From Methylocystis sp. H62 (GTDB lineage: Bacteria > Pseudomonadota > Alphaproteobacteria > Rhizobiales > Beijerinckiaceae): 64,000 bases of DNA. Location: assembly GCF_015709515.1 (NCBI RefSeq), contig NZ_JADNQZ010000056.1, positions 62,001-126,000 on the forward strand, read 5' to 3'. The position numbers and the translations under genes were made by a program. This document shows, in pieces, positions 35,637 through 44,251 of the stretch; positions within the stretch are counted from its first letter, which is position 1; each line of letters opens with the position of its first letter. A model generated the notes under the pieces. That model saw only the letters and a program-made list of their open reading frames with translations. It searched no databases and was not told the DNA's origin.

Positions 35637-36065
35637 TCAATCAGTTTCGTCGAACATTCTTAGCGAGAGCGCGCGCACGCGGGCATCCGGTAGACGCTCG
35701 AAATCGATCGGGCTGTGGCGCTGGCCTTCGGCGCCGCGAAACACGAAAACGCCGCCTCGCGTCACGATCAGATCGTTATAACGAAGGGTGGGATCTTCAA
35801 GCGCCGCCAAGAGCGGGTCCAACGAGGTCGGCGCGCCAGCGCGCGTTGGCCGCCCCACGCGCAGCTCGGATTCCGCACGCGCGGCGAAGGCTTCATAGCG
35901 TTGCCGCGCCGCTTCGACTTTCAGACGCCAGCTCGTATAGGCTGCGGGCGCGTCTCTCGCTTCAAGCGCTGAAGGAGAAGGGGAGGCGGGGCGTGCGCTG
36001 GCGGTTGCCCCAACGGCTCCCAGCAGAACTCCAATGACTGTCATCGTCAGGAAGGCGGCGCGCAT
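35637..36065 (-). CDS. Secreted hypothetical protein
   Basis: A 142-residue protein with a signal peptide (MRAAFLTMTVIGVLLGAVGA). The mature part has no cysteine and reads as mostly helical, with a final block TLRYNDLIVTRGGVFVFRGA. The open frame, ordinary ATG at 36065 and position within a minus-strand polysaccharide cluster support a real gene. No known family is recognised. Confidence 0.65.
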   Translation of the reverse strand: MRAAFLTMTVIGVLLGAVGATASARPASPSPSALEARDAPAAYTSWRLKVEAARQRYEAFAARAESELRVGRPTRAGAPTSLDPLLAALEDPTLRYNDLIVTRGGVFVFRGAEGQRHSPIDFERLPDARVRALSLRMFDETD

Positions 36066-36102
36066 GAAGGTAAATGCGCCCGCTTGACGAAAGTTCCAGC
36101 GA

Positions 36103-36798
36103 TTACTCGTCGCTGCTTTGCGCGGAGGCTGCCGCGATCCGGCGCCCGTCCTTGAACAGCTTGCCGAAAAGCCCGAGGACCGAGACCAGCGCCAGCCCGA
36201 TCACCGCGACGTCGATCGCAGGCAGCGGATCGTGCTGACTTGCGGGAACGCCGAGCGCGATCGCGGCGAAAGGCCAGAAGGCCAGAAGTATGCGGAACTC
36301 CGTCACGCCGAGACCGATGTAGGCCATCTGCTGAACGTGGCGCGTCGCGGCGCGAATGTAGCCATAGGAGGAGAATAGCAGGTAGCAGACGAGCACCGCA
36401 GCAGCAGCGCGCAGCGTCAGAAACGGCGAAAATCCGTAGGCGATGATGAGCAGTATGTGCGAGAAGAGTTCAGAGACGTGATGCGACATGCCGGCGCCCG
36501 GCCGTTCGCCGCCGCGCAGCCGCGCCAGCGGAAGATCCGTCGTCAGGCCGAACCAGTTGACCAACATCGCCGGCGGCACGAGCCAGACCAACTCAGGCCA
36601 TGAGCGGCAGCCAACCAGCGCCGCCGCCGCGAGCGCCGCGCCGCCCGCGCCGATCATCGACAGATGTGCAGGCGCGATCCAGCGCGGCGCGGCGCGCGCC
36701 ATGCTTTGGACCAGGCGTTGTTCCGCGGCGTAGAGGAAGCTCTGCCCGCGCCCGGGTGAACCGCCAAATAACCGATTGGCCACCTCGCCGAAATTCAT
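36103..36798 (-). CDS. CDP-alcohol phosphotransferase paralogue with a degenerate active site
   Basis: A 231-residue membrane protein, homologous along its length to the neighbour at 33303 (QSFLYAAEQRLVQS, then PAHLSMIG; SPFLTL; GVTEFRILLAFWPF). The motif positions read G-L-T-T-D-L-P-L-A-R at 84-93: the first aspartate is L85 and the glycine after D88 is L89. The third and fourth catalytic aspartates are H107 and L111 (with E110 next to it), so only one of four aspartates is kept. It probably does not catalyse the standard reaction. ATG 36798 is preferred by alignment with the neighbour; ATG 36864 and TTG 36897 are alternatives. Confidence 0.75.
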   Translation of the reverse strand: MNFGEVANRLFGGSPGRGQSFLYAAEQRLVQSMARAAPRWIAPAHLSMIGAGGAALAAAALVGCRSWPELVWLVPPAMLVNWFGLTTDLPLARLRGGERPGAGMSHHVSELFSHILLIIAYGFSPFLTLRAAAAVLVCYLLFSSYGYIRAATRHVQQMAYIGLGVTEFRILLAFWPFAAIALGVPASQHDPLPAIDVAVIGLALVSVLGLFGKLFKDGRRIAAASAQSSDE

Positions 36799-37000
36799 GA
36801 CGCGCACGCCCTTGCTGCTATGGGGTCGGAAAAACGGCGCCCCAGCCGTCGCCAATCTCAACATGCTGAAATCTACGCGCTTGCGGCGCTGCTGCAAGTC
36901 GCCGATGATCTTCGGCCCTGGCGCCGCATTTAACCTATCTCAGGGAATTTCTTCAAAACTTTGGCGAAGCTCGCCGCAGCGAGCTGATCCGGAGACCTTT

Positions 37001-37750
37001 ATGTCGGAAAAGATCATCGTTTCGAGGGATGCCGGGGTGCTGCGCCTGCTGCTGAACCGCCCCGAAAAAAAGAACGCGCTGAACCGCGAAATGTATCGCG
37101 CATTGATCGCCGCTCTTGATGGAGCGGCCCGAGACGAGACGGTGCATGCCGTCGTCTTCGCCGGCGCGGGCGGAAATTTCACGGCGGGCAATGATCTCGC
37201 CGACTTTCGAGATTTTGCTCCTGGCGCAGAAACATTTCCGGCGCTGACCTTCGTTCGCGCGGCGGCGGCCTTCGAGAAGCCGCTCGTCGCCGCCGTGACC
37301 GGGGACGCCGTCGGCGTGGGGACCACCCTGCTCTTCCATTGCGACCTCGTCTACGCCAGCCCAGAAGCGCGTTTCAAAATGCCGTTCATCGATCTCGCCC
37401 TGCCGCCGGAGGGCGGCGCCAGCCTGCTCGTCCCACAGCGGTTCGGGATGGCCAAGGCGTCCCAATATCTCCTGCTTGGCGAGAGTTTCGATGGTGCGGA
37501 AGCCCTCCGTCTTGGCCTCGTCAACGCTCTCGCCTCCCCGGAAGACGTCCTCGACCTTGGGATGGAGGCCGCGCGCCGCCTGGCCGCAAAGCCCCGTGAG
37601 GCGCTTCTCGCAGCGCGGCGGCTGATGCGCGGCGAACCAAACGACATACTGTCGCGCATCGACGCGGAAGCCGCGCTTTTCGCCAAGGCGCTGACGTCGC
37701 CCGAAGCGCGCGAGCGCTTTGCCGCCTTTTTTGCTTCCCGGGCGCGCTAG
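37001..37750 (+). CDS. Enoyl-CoA hydratase/isomerase family protein
   Basis: A 249-residue cytoplasmic crotonase-fold enzyme. The oxyanion-hole segments GAGGNFTAGNDLADF and GDAVGVGTTLLFHCDLVYAS are present, followed by FIDLALPPEGGASLLVPQRF, which holds the glutamate in the usual place for hydratase/isomerase members. Residue pattern is closest to PaaG-like and other 2-enoyl or isomerase relatives, so the exact substrate is open. ATG 37001 has a GGAG site 7 bases before it. The upstream promoter is probably in the 200-bp gap shared with the divergent CDP-alcohol family gene. Confidence 0.88.
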   Translation: MSEKIIVSRDAGVLRLLLNRPEKKNALNREMYRALIAALDGAARDETVHAVVFAGAGGNFTAGNDLADFRDFAPGAETFPALTFVRAAAAFEKPLVAAVTGDAVGVGTTLLFHCDLVYASPEARFKMPFIDLALPPEGGASLLVPQRFGMAKASQYLLLGESFDGAEALRLGLVNALASPEDVLDLGMEAARRLAAKPREALLAARRLMRGEPNDILSRIDAEAALFAKALTSPEARERFAAFFASRAR

Positions 37751-37870
37751 GCTTCAGCGCGACGCGACCTTCGCCGCTTGCGTTGCGAACAGGCTTCTCC
37801 CAAATAATAGGGCGGACATACGCGCCCGCGCCGCCAAGGGCGGGCGCTCACATGGGCTGATTGGAAGATT

Positions 37871-38851
37871 ATGCGCGATCCTTACGACGTTCTCGGCGTG
37901 CCCAAATCGGCGAGTCACGCCGAAATCAAGAAGGCCTATCGCCAGCTCGCCAAGAAATTCCACCCTGACCGCAACAAGGACGACACGAAAGCCAAGGAGC
38001 GATTCACGGAAATCAACTCCGCCTATGAAATCGTCGGCGACGAGACGAAGAAGGCGCAGTTCGACAAGGGCGAGATCGGTCCGGACGGGAAACCTCGCTT
38101 CACCGGCTTCGAGGGCTTCGGCGCGGGCGGAGGCGCCGCCCCCGGCGCCCGCGGCTGGCGCCCCGGCGGCGGAGCGCCCGGCGGCGATCAGCATTTCGAG
38201 TTTCACTTCGGCAACGAGGCGCCCGGCGGCGGCGGGCGCGCGGGCTTCGACCCTTCCGACCTCTTCGCCGATCTCTTCGGCGCCGGCGGACGCCGTCGCG
38301 CCGGCCCGCAGCCGACCCGAGGCGACGACGTCGTCGCCACCGCCACCGTGCCGCTCGAAACGGTCGCTCATGGCGGCTCGGCCCGCGTCATTCTGCCCAG
38401 CGGCCGCACGCTGGACGTCAAGATTCCGGCGGGCATCGAAGACGGCAAGCAAATTCGGCTGCGCGGCCAGGGCCAGCCCGGCTCCATGGGGGGCGAACCC
38501 GGCGACGCGATGATCACCGTGAAGGTCGCGCCCCATCCTTACTTCAAGCTGGATGGCCGCGATTTGCGGCTGGAGCTGCCGGTGACGGTTTATGAAGCGG
38601 CGCTCGGCGGACGGGTCGAGACCCCGACGCTGGATGGCAAGGTGGAGCTAAGCATCCCGCCGCACTCCAACAGCGGGCGCGTGCTGCGGCTGCGCGGCAA
38701 GGGGCTGCCAGCGAGCGACGGCAAAATAGCCGGCGACCTCTATGTCTCGCTGAGGATCATGCTGCCGGAAACGGCGTCGAGCGATCTCGACGCGCGGATG
38801 CGGGAATGGCGCGACGCGCAGCCCTATGATCCACGCGCCAAAATGTCTTGA
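37871..38851 (+). CDS. DnaJ-class co-chaperone, CbpA-like (no zinc finger)
   Basis: A 326-residue Hsp40. The J domain (about 1-70) contains [20 protein letters not shown] and the essential HPD in [11 protein letters not shown] Gly/Phe-rich linker follows ([19 protein letters not shown] and onward to about 150). The C-terminal peptide-binding domains start at [20 protein letters not shown], without the four CxxCxGxG zinc repeats of true DnaJ. That makes it a CbpA/DjlB-type partner of DnaK. It stands alone, 119 bp after the enoyl-CoA hydratase gene. Confidence 0.93.
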   Translation: MRDPYDVLGVPKSASHAEIKKAYRQLAKKFHPDRNKDDTKAKERFTEINSAYEIVGDETKKAQFDKGEIGPDGKPRFTGFEGFGAGGGAAPGARGWRPGGGAPGGDQHFEFHFGNEAPGGGGRAGFDPSDLFADLFGAGGRRRAGPQPTRGDDVVATATVPLETVAHGGSARVILPSGRTLDVKIPAGIEDGKQIRLRGQGQPGSMGGEPGDAMITVKVAPHPYFKLDGRDLRLELPVTVYEAALGGRVETPTLDGKVELSIPPHSNSGRVLRLRGKGLPASDGKIAGDLYVSLRIMLPETASSDLDARMREWRDAQPYDPRAKMS

Positions 38852-38860
38852 GGTCCTCGA

Positions 38861-39754
38861 TTATTTAACTTCGGCTGGCGTCGCCGCGACCGCGGCGGCG
38901 GCGGCTTCCGCAGCGGCCTGCATGACGTCGGGGGGCAAGGCGCCAACGAGCACGAAGGCGAAGCCGCCAGCGCGCCATTCGATAACCGAAACGCCCTGAC
39001 CGCGCTGACCCGCCGGCGCGGCGAGGGCCTCCGCCCGCTCGAAATAAAGACCGATCCGCCCACCATCGTCGCGCTCATAGACGAGAAACGCCGCCGGCGC
39101 CGCGACGCCGGGCGCGACGCGTCCGCCAAGCAGCCGCAATCCAACGCCGCTCAAATCCGGCGCGCGTGAAAACCCCACGCGCTCCTGAAGCCATGCGAGA
39201 AGTTCGCCGCGCCGGCTGGCCTCGACCTCCACGGGTCGCGGGTCAAGAATGTAAGTCGCGTAGGTCAAGCCCGCCCGCGCGGCATAGCTCGTGGCGGCGA
39301 TGGCGCGCGTCGTCGGACTTTGCGCCGGGGGCCGGCTTGCCAGAAACAGCAACGCCGCCGCAGCGACGGCCGCGCCGGCGATGAGCGTCAGCAGCGTCGA
39401 CGCGAGCGCCTGGCGCCGACGGCTGGCGCGGATTTCATCGAGCTTGCGCGTCGGACGCGGCGCCGCGCCGGGCCGCCCCCAGTGGATGGCGCCGGTTTCG
39501 ATCGGTCCCTGACCCGCAGGCGGGGCCGGCGGGCGCGCCGCCGCCTCCCGCAGCGACAGCGGCGGCGTCTCGAGCGCCACCGGCTCGAAAGCGGCGCGCA
39601 ACGCCGCGTTCTGTCGCCGCCAGCCTTCAACGAGCGCGGCGTCCTCGGGATGCTGCAGGAGATGGTCTTCGACCTTGCGCCGCTGCTCGGGGTCGAGTTC
39701 GCCGTCGACGAGGGCGTGCAAATCGGCTTCTTCGATCAAGGCCGAGGGCGTCAT
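38861..39754 (-). CDS. Anti-sigma factor (membrane-anchored, zinc-less ZAS-like N-terminus)
   Basis: A 297-residue protein. The N-terminal ADLHALVDGELDPEQRRKVE segment is typical of anti-sigma domains that bind ECF sigma factors. A membrane helix follows (ASTLLTLIAGAAVAAAALLF, about 115-138), then a periplasmic domain with YATYILDPRPVEVEASRRGE and SGVGLRLLGGRV. The gene starts 2 bp after the sigma-factor stop (TAAGGATG layout), so the pair is translationally coupled. It presumably releases the sigma factor on an envelope signal; the signal cannot be inferred. Confidence 0.9.
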   Translation of the reverse strand: MTPSALIEEADLHALVDGELDPEQRRKVEDHLLQHPEDAALVEGWRRQNAALRAAFEPVALETPPLSLREAAARPPAPPAGQGPIETGAIHWGRPGAAPRPTRKLDEIRASRRRQALASTLLTLIAGAAVAAAALLFLASRPPAQSPTTRAIAATSYAARAGLTYATYILDPRPVEVEASRRGELLAWLQERVGFSRAPDLSGVGLRLLGGRVAPGVAAPAAFLVYERDDGGRIGLYFERAEALAAPAGQRGQGVSVIEWRAGGFAFVLVGALPPDVMQAAAEAAAAAVAATPAEVK

Positions 39755-39756
39755 CC

Positions 39757-40257
39757 TTACTTCACGACCCGCAGATGCGAAGCGGCGCGGCGGCCGCCCT
39801 CCGACGACGCGACGGGCCGCAAGCCCTCGGCGCCGAGCGCCGCGCGGGCGCGCATCAGCCGCGCCAGCGCCGTTTCCCGGCTCGCGCCGACGATGCGCGC
39901 CGAGGCGTCATAGCCGAAGCCCTCGAGCGAAACGAGCAGCAGCATGGCGCGCTCGTCGAAACAGAGACTTGCAAGCCCATGCACGACCGGCGGGTGGCGC
40001 GACGCCGGACCTGGCGCATCTGCGAGCTTTTTCTGAGCGAGCCCGACAAGCGCCGCATAGGCCTCGATGCGCGCTTCGGCGAGATCGGCGGGGCGCAGCG
40101 CGCGCGCCCGAATCCGCGCGCCCACCGACTGCAGCGCGCTTTGCACGAGATCGTCGGCGATCGCCGGTCCAGCGCCGGCGCAGAGCGCGCGCGCATAGCG
40201 TCTCAGGGCCGGAGTCGCTCCGCCCAGATCCGCTATGATGTCGGCTCTTCTGCCCAT
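39757..40257 (-). CDS. ECF sigma-70 family factor
   Basis: A 166-residue sigma factor. A region-2-like segment (PALRRYARALCAGAGPAIAD, then DLVQSALQSVGARIRARALR) and a region-4 helix-turn-helix (LVSLEGFGYDASARIVGASR, then ETALARLMRARAAL) are recognisable; the linker is short. ATG 40257 gives a normal ECF length, although the frame is open further upstream. The anti-sigma gene follows directly. The region-2 sequence is diverged from the best-known ECF groups, so promoter specificity cannot be named. Confidence 0.85.
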   Translation of the reverse strand: MGRRADIIADLGGATPALRRYARALCAGAGPAIADDLVQSALQSVGARIRARALRPADLAEARIEAYAALVGLAQKKLADAPGPASRHPPVVHGLASLCFDERAMLLLVSLEGFGYDASARIVGASRETALARLMRARAALGAEGLRPVASSEGGRRAASHLRVVK

Positions 40258-40475
40258 GCGGCCCGCTCCGCTCGGTCTTCTCGCCAGTCTGCGAAGCCAA
40301 TGACGTTTCCTATGGGATGATAGGGCATCGCCGCGCAATTGGCTATGCTTGGCCGCTCCGGCGCGTGCGATTTCACATCCGCCGCCGCCCGTGGCGCGAG
40401 GGTTTCCTTTGCGCCCAAACCACGCTAAACGGCGCGAGCCGCCGAGCACCTTCCTCGCCCAGGATATAGACACGC

Positions 40476-41336
<861 letters not shown>

Positions 41337-41659
41337 GCCACGGCAGAAGTGGCGCGCTTGCCGCGCCACGCCCGCGCGCGTCGCGGGCATCTTGCATCCG
41401 GGCGCGCTTCTAAAGCTGAGTTTATCAAGTCCGTTTGAACGGCTCGGATGTCATTCCCGACGCGCGAAGCGCGATCGGGAATCCAGAGCAAACCCAGCAT
41501 TCTTGGATTGGCTCTGGATTCCCGGTCAGGCCTTCGGCCTGCCGGGAATGACAAGGTCCATGCGAACGGATCAAACGGCATCCGTGCTATCTGCCTGAAA
41601 GAGCTTTATTGCTAAATTCATTGTCGCCACGCCGCATTTTTGAAGGGCGAGTTATTGTC
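41337..41659. other. Gene-free stretch holding a dispersed repeat
   Basis: About 320 bp between fabI and the XRE-like gene. After a GC-rich hairpin (GTGGCGCG / CGCGCCAC at 41349-41369) the dispersed inverted repeat copy B fills 41450-41552. No gene is seen. The remaining AT-richer bases just before 41660 probably carry the promoter of the XRE-like gene. Confidence 0.5.
41450..41552. repeat. Dispersed inverted repeat, copy B
   Basis: About 103 bp with the same termini (GTCATTCCCG / CGGGAATGAC) and internal GGAATCCAGAGC / GCTCTGGATTCCC pair as copy A at 18939. The inner spacer sequence differs. The palindromic arms next to each end are shuffled between copies (GACGCGCGAAGCGCG- versus AGGCCTTCGGCCT-type), which suggests interchange or inversion. 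It sits between fabI and the XRE-like gene. Confidence 0.75.
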
Positions 41660-41929
41660 ATGACGAAGCAAACTAACCGGCATGTCGGCTCGACCTTAGA
41701 GAGCTGGCTCGATGAGCAGGGCATACGCGAGGAAGTCACCGCCGCCGCCATCGAGGAAGTGCTTGCGCAACAGCTCGCCGCCAAGATGAAGAAGAAGGGC
41801 ATCACCAAGTCGCGCATGGTCGAGATGATGGAGACCAGCCGCGCGCAAATCGACCGCTTGCTCGACCCAAAGAATAGCAGCGCGACCTGCATCTCGATCT
41901 TCGTCGAGGCGTCGAAGCGCAGCGCATAG
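41660..41929 (+). CDS. XRE-family antitoxin-like regulator with a replaced C-terminus
   Basis: An 89-residue protein of the small HTH_37/COG5606 antitoxin-like family, with HVGSTLESWLDEQGIREEVT, AKMKKKGITKSRMVEMMETS and RAQIDRLLDPKNSSATC forming the helix-turn-helix. Family members continue with about 20 residues that form a final helix. Here the sequence switches near residue 79 to ISIFVEASKRSA, which is encoded by a 49-bp segment also present in the M16 peptidase gene (44422-44470, 46 of 49 bases identical). So the native 3' end has been lost. No toxin gene is adjacent. It may be a decayed antitoxin or a functional short form. Confidence 0.7.
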   Translation: MTKQTNRHVGSTLESWLDEQGIREEVTAAAIEEVLAQQLAAKMKKKGITKSRMVEMMETSRAQIDRLLDPKNSSATCISIFVEASKRSA

Positions 41930-41943
41930 GAGCCGGTGAGGAA
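41895..41943. repeat. 49-bp duplication from an M16 peptidase gene
   Basis: Runs from the 3' end of the XRE-like gene through its TAG into non-coding DNA. It matches 44422-44470 in the same orientation with three mismatches. The reverse strand of this fragment still encodes the peptidase segment GSYALRFD-STKI. It marks a past recombination between the two sites, 2.5 kb apart. Confidence 0.8.
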
Positions 41944-42009
41944 CTGTCGGTCCTCTATTGTCTCTGAGGTCCGAAAAGGGCGGTCGCTACCGTGGGATCG
42001 GAGAAGGGT

Positions 42010-42140
42010 TTCCTCATCCTGAGGAGCGTGCGAAGCACGCGTCTCGAAGGACGAGGAAGCCCGTTTTCGCGTATTTTTCCTCACCCTCGCCCTTCGAGAC
42101 GCCGCCTGCGGCGGCTCCTCAGGATGAGGGTGAGGAAAAC
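42010..42140. repeat. Rhizobiales-type inverted repeat
   Basis: Arms TCCTCATCCTGAGGAGC (from 42011) and GCTCCTCAGGATGAGG (to about 42129), with internal GTCTCGAAGGACGAGG / CCTTCGAGACGC. This TCATCCTGAGGAGC..GTCTCGAAGGA design is a known dispersed intergenic repeat in Rhizobiales and methylotroph relatives. It sits 3' of the M3 peptidase gene and may form a long hairpin in its transcript. Confidence 0.75.
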
Positions 42141-42159
42141 AATTCTCTAGACGGCTCGT

Positions 42160-44205
42160 CTACCCCGCCAGCTCCGCAAATCCTCGTTGCCTTAGCAGCG
42201 GCTCCACCGTCGGCATTCGCCCGCGGAACGCCACATAGGCGTCCGCCGCGTCCTGCTTGCCGCCTGCGGCGTAGATGTGATCGCGCAGGCGCTGCGCGAC
42301 CTCGGGCGCGAAGGGGTCGCCCGTCTCCTTGAAGGCCTCGAAAGCGTCGGCGTCGAGCGTTTCTGCCCAGAGATAGCTGTAATAGCCGGCCGAATAGCCG
42401 TCGCCGGAGAAGATATGCGAGAAATGCGGCAAGCGGTGTCGCATGACGATTTCCGGCGGCATGGAAATCCCCGCGAGGCTGTCCGCCTCGAAGGCGCCGG
42501 CGTCGAAATCCGGCGCGACGCTTTGCGCGTGAATGTCGAGATCAACATGGGCCGAGGCGCAGAACTCGACCGTCGCGAAGCCCTGATTGAAATGGCGCGC
42601 GGCGGTGATGCGCGCGACGAGATCATCGGGAATGGGCGCGCCCGTCTCGGCGTGCAGCGCGAATTTCTTCAGCACCGCCGGCTCCAGCAGCCAGTGCTCG
42701 TAAAGCTGCGAGGGCAGCTCGACGAAATCGCGCGCGACATTGGTGCCCGCGACCGAAGGATAGGTCACGTCCGACAGCATGCCATGCAAGCCATGGCCGA
42801 ACTCGTGGAACAGCGTGCGCGCGTCGTCGACGCTGAGCAGCGTCGGCGCGCCATCGGCGCCTTTGGTGAAATTCATCACATTGACGATGATCGGCCTGGT
42901 TTCGCCATCGAGCTTATGCTGCGCGCGAAAGTCCGACATCCAGGCGCCGCCGCGTTTCGACGGCCGCGCAAAATAATCGGCAAGGAACAGCGCGACATGC
43001 TTGCCGCTGCTGTCCAGCACATCGAAGGCGCGCACATCCGGATGGTAGAGCGGCAGGCCCTTCTGCTCGACGAAGCGGAGGCCGAAGAGTTTTTGCGCGA
43101 CGTCGAAAGCCGCGGCGATCATGTTGTCGAGCTGGAAATAAGGACGCAGCGCGGCCTGATCGAGATCGTAGCGCTTGGCGCGCACGCGCTCGGCGTAGAA
43201 GCGCCAGTCATGCGCCGCGACGGTGAAATTCGCGCCCTCTTCTTCGACCATCGCCTGGATCTGAGCGCGTTCCTCGGCGGCGCGCATCAGCGCCGGCGCC
43301 CAGATGCGATTGATCAATTCGCGCACGGCGTCCGGCGTCTTCGCCATCGTGTCGTCGAGTTTGAAAGCGGCGAAACTGTCGAAACCAAGCAGCTTCGCGC
43401 GCTCTTCGCGCAATTGCAGGATTTCGCGGATGAGCGGGCGGTTGTCGGTCGCGCCCGCCTTCTCGCCGCGGCTCGCGAAGGCGCGAAACACCGTCTCGCG
43501 CAGATCGCGCCGCGTTGAGCTTTGCAGAAAGACTTCAGCGCTGGAGCGCGACAACGTCACGCCATATCTGCCGGGCGATCCACGCTCCGCCGCGATGCGC
43601 GCGGCGCCGGCGCGAAAGTCCGGCGAAAGCCCGTCGAGATCGCTCTCGTCGAGCAGCAGCAGCCATGAGGATTCATCGGCCAGCACATTTTGCGAAAACT
43701 GCGTCGAGAGGCCCGCCAGCCGCTCGAGGATCGCCTTGAGACGCGCCTTGTCGGCGTCGTTCAGCGTCGCGCCGGCGCGCACGAAGTTCTTGTAGGTCAG
43801 CTTGAGAACGCGAAGCCGCTCCGGCGTCAATTCGATCGCCCCGCGCGTCTCGTAAAGCGCCTCGATCCGGCGAAACAGCGCGGGATTCATCGAGATGTCG
43901 CTCGAGTGACGCGAAAAGGCGCCGGCCATATCGCGCTCGATCGCCTGCAACTTTGGCGTCGTGTCGGTGGCGGCGAGATTCCAGAACACCGCGCCAACAT
44001 CGGTGAGACGTCGCCCCGCCCGCTCCAGCGCGCCGATGACATTGTCGAAACTCGGCGGCGACGGGTCGTTGGCGATCTTGCCAATTTCGGCCTTGTGCTC
44101 GGCGAAGGCTCTTTCGAACGCCTCGCGGAAATGCGCGGGCTCAATCGCGTTGAAAGGCGGCAGGCGGAAAGGGCCGCTCCAGGCCGTTAGGAGAGGATTA
44201 TCCAT
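42160..44205 (-). CDS. M3-family oligopeptidase (oligopeptidase A/Dcp type)
   Basis: A 681-residue cytoplasmic zinc peptidase. The active-site motif HEFGH is at about 466 in ARTLFHEFGHGLHGMLSDV, with the third zinc ligand expected in the following helical part. The N-terminal helical domain and the C-terminal SGDGYSAGYYSYLWAETLDA segment are typical of the family, which degrades short peptides such as cleaved signal peptides. A PrlC- or Dcp-type assignment cannot be decided by eye. It is the last of three peptidase genes on this strand and lies 46 bp after the M16 pair. Confidence 0.9.
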   Translation of the reverse strand: MDNPLLTAWSGPFRLPPFNAIEPAHFREAFERAFAEHKAEIGKIANDPSPPSFDNVIGALERAGRRLTDVGAVFWNLAATDTTPKLQAIERDMAGAFSRHSSDISMNPALFRRIEALYETRGAIELTPERLRVLKLTYKNFVRAGATLNDADKARLKAILERLAGLSTQFSQNVLADESSWLLLLDESDLDGLSPDFRAGAARIAAERGSPGRYGVTLSRSSAEVFLQSSTRRDLRETVFRAFASRGEKAGATDNRPLIREILQLREERAKLLGFDSFAAFKLDDTMAKTPDAVRELINRIWAPALMRAAEERAQIQAMVEEEGANFTVAAHDWRFYAERVRAKRYDLDQAALRPYFQLDNMIAAAFDVAQKLFGLRFVEQKGLPLYHPDVRAFDVLDSSGKHVALFLADYFARPSKRGGAWMSDFRAQHKLDGETRPIIVNVMNFTKGADGAPTLLSVDDARTLFHEFGHGLHGMLSDVTYPSVAGTNVARDFVELPSQLYEHWLLEPAVLKKFALHAETGAPIPDDLVARITAARHFNQGFATVEFCASAHVDLDIHAQSVAPDFDAGAFEADSLAGISMPPEIVMRHRLPHFSHIFSGDGYSAGYYSYLWAETLDADAFEAFKETGDPFAPEVAQRLRDHIYAAGGKQDAADAYVAFRGRMPTVEPLLRQRGFAELAG

Positions 44206-44251
44206 GACAGTCTCTTAGCAAGATGCCGACCAGCGGCCCCGTGGCCGGCCG

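Noticed and set aside
41349-41369. GC-rich hairpin after fabI as a terminator
   Set aside because: No T-run follows; it may be part of the repeat-rich spacer.
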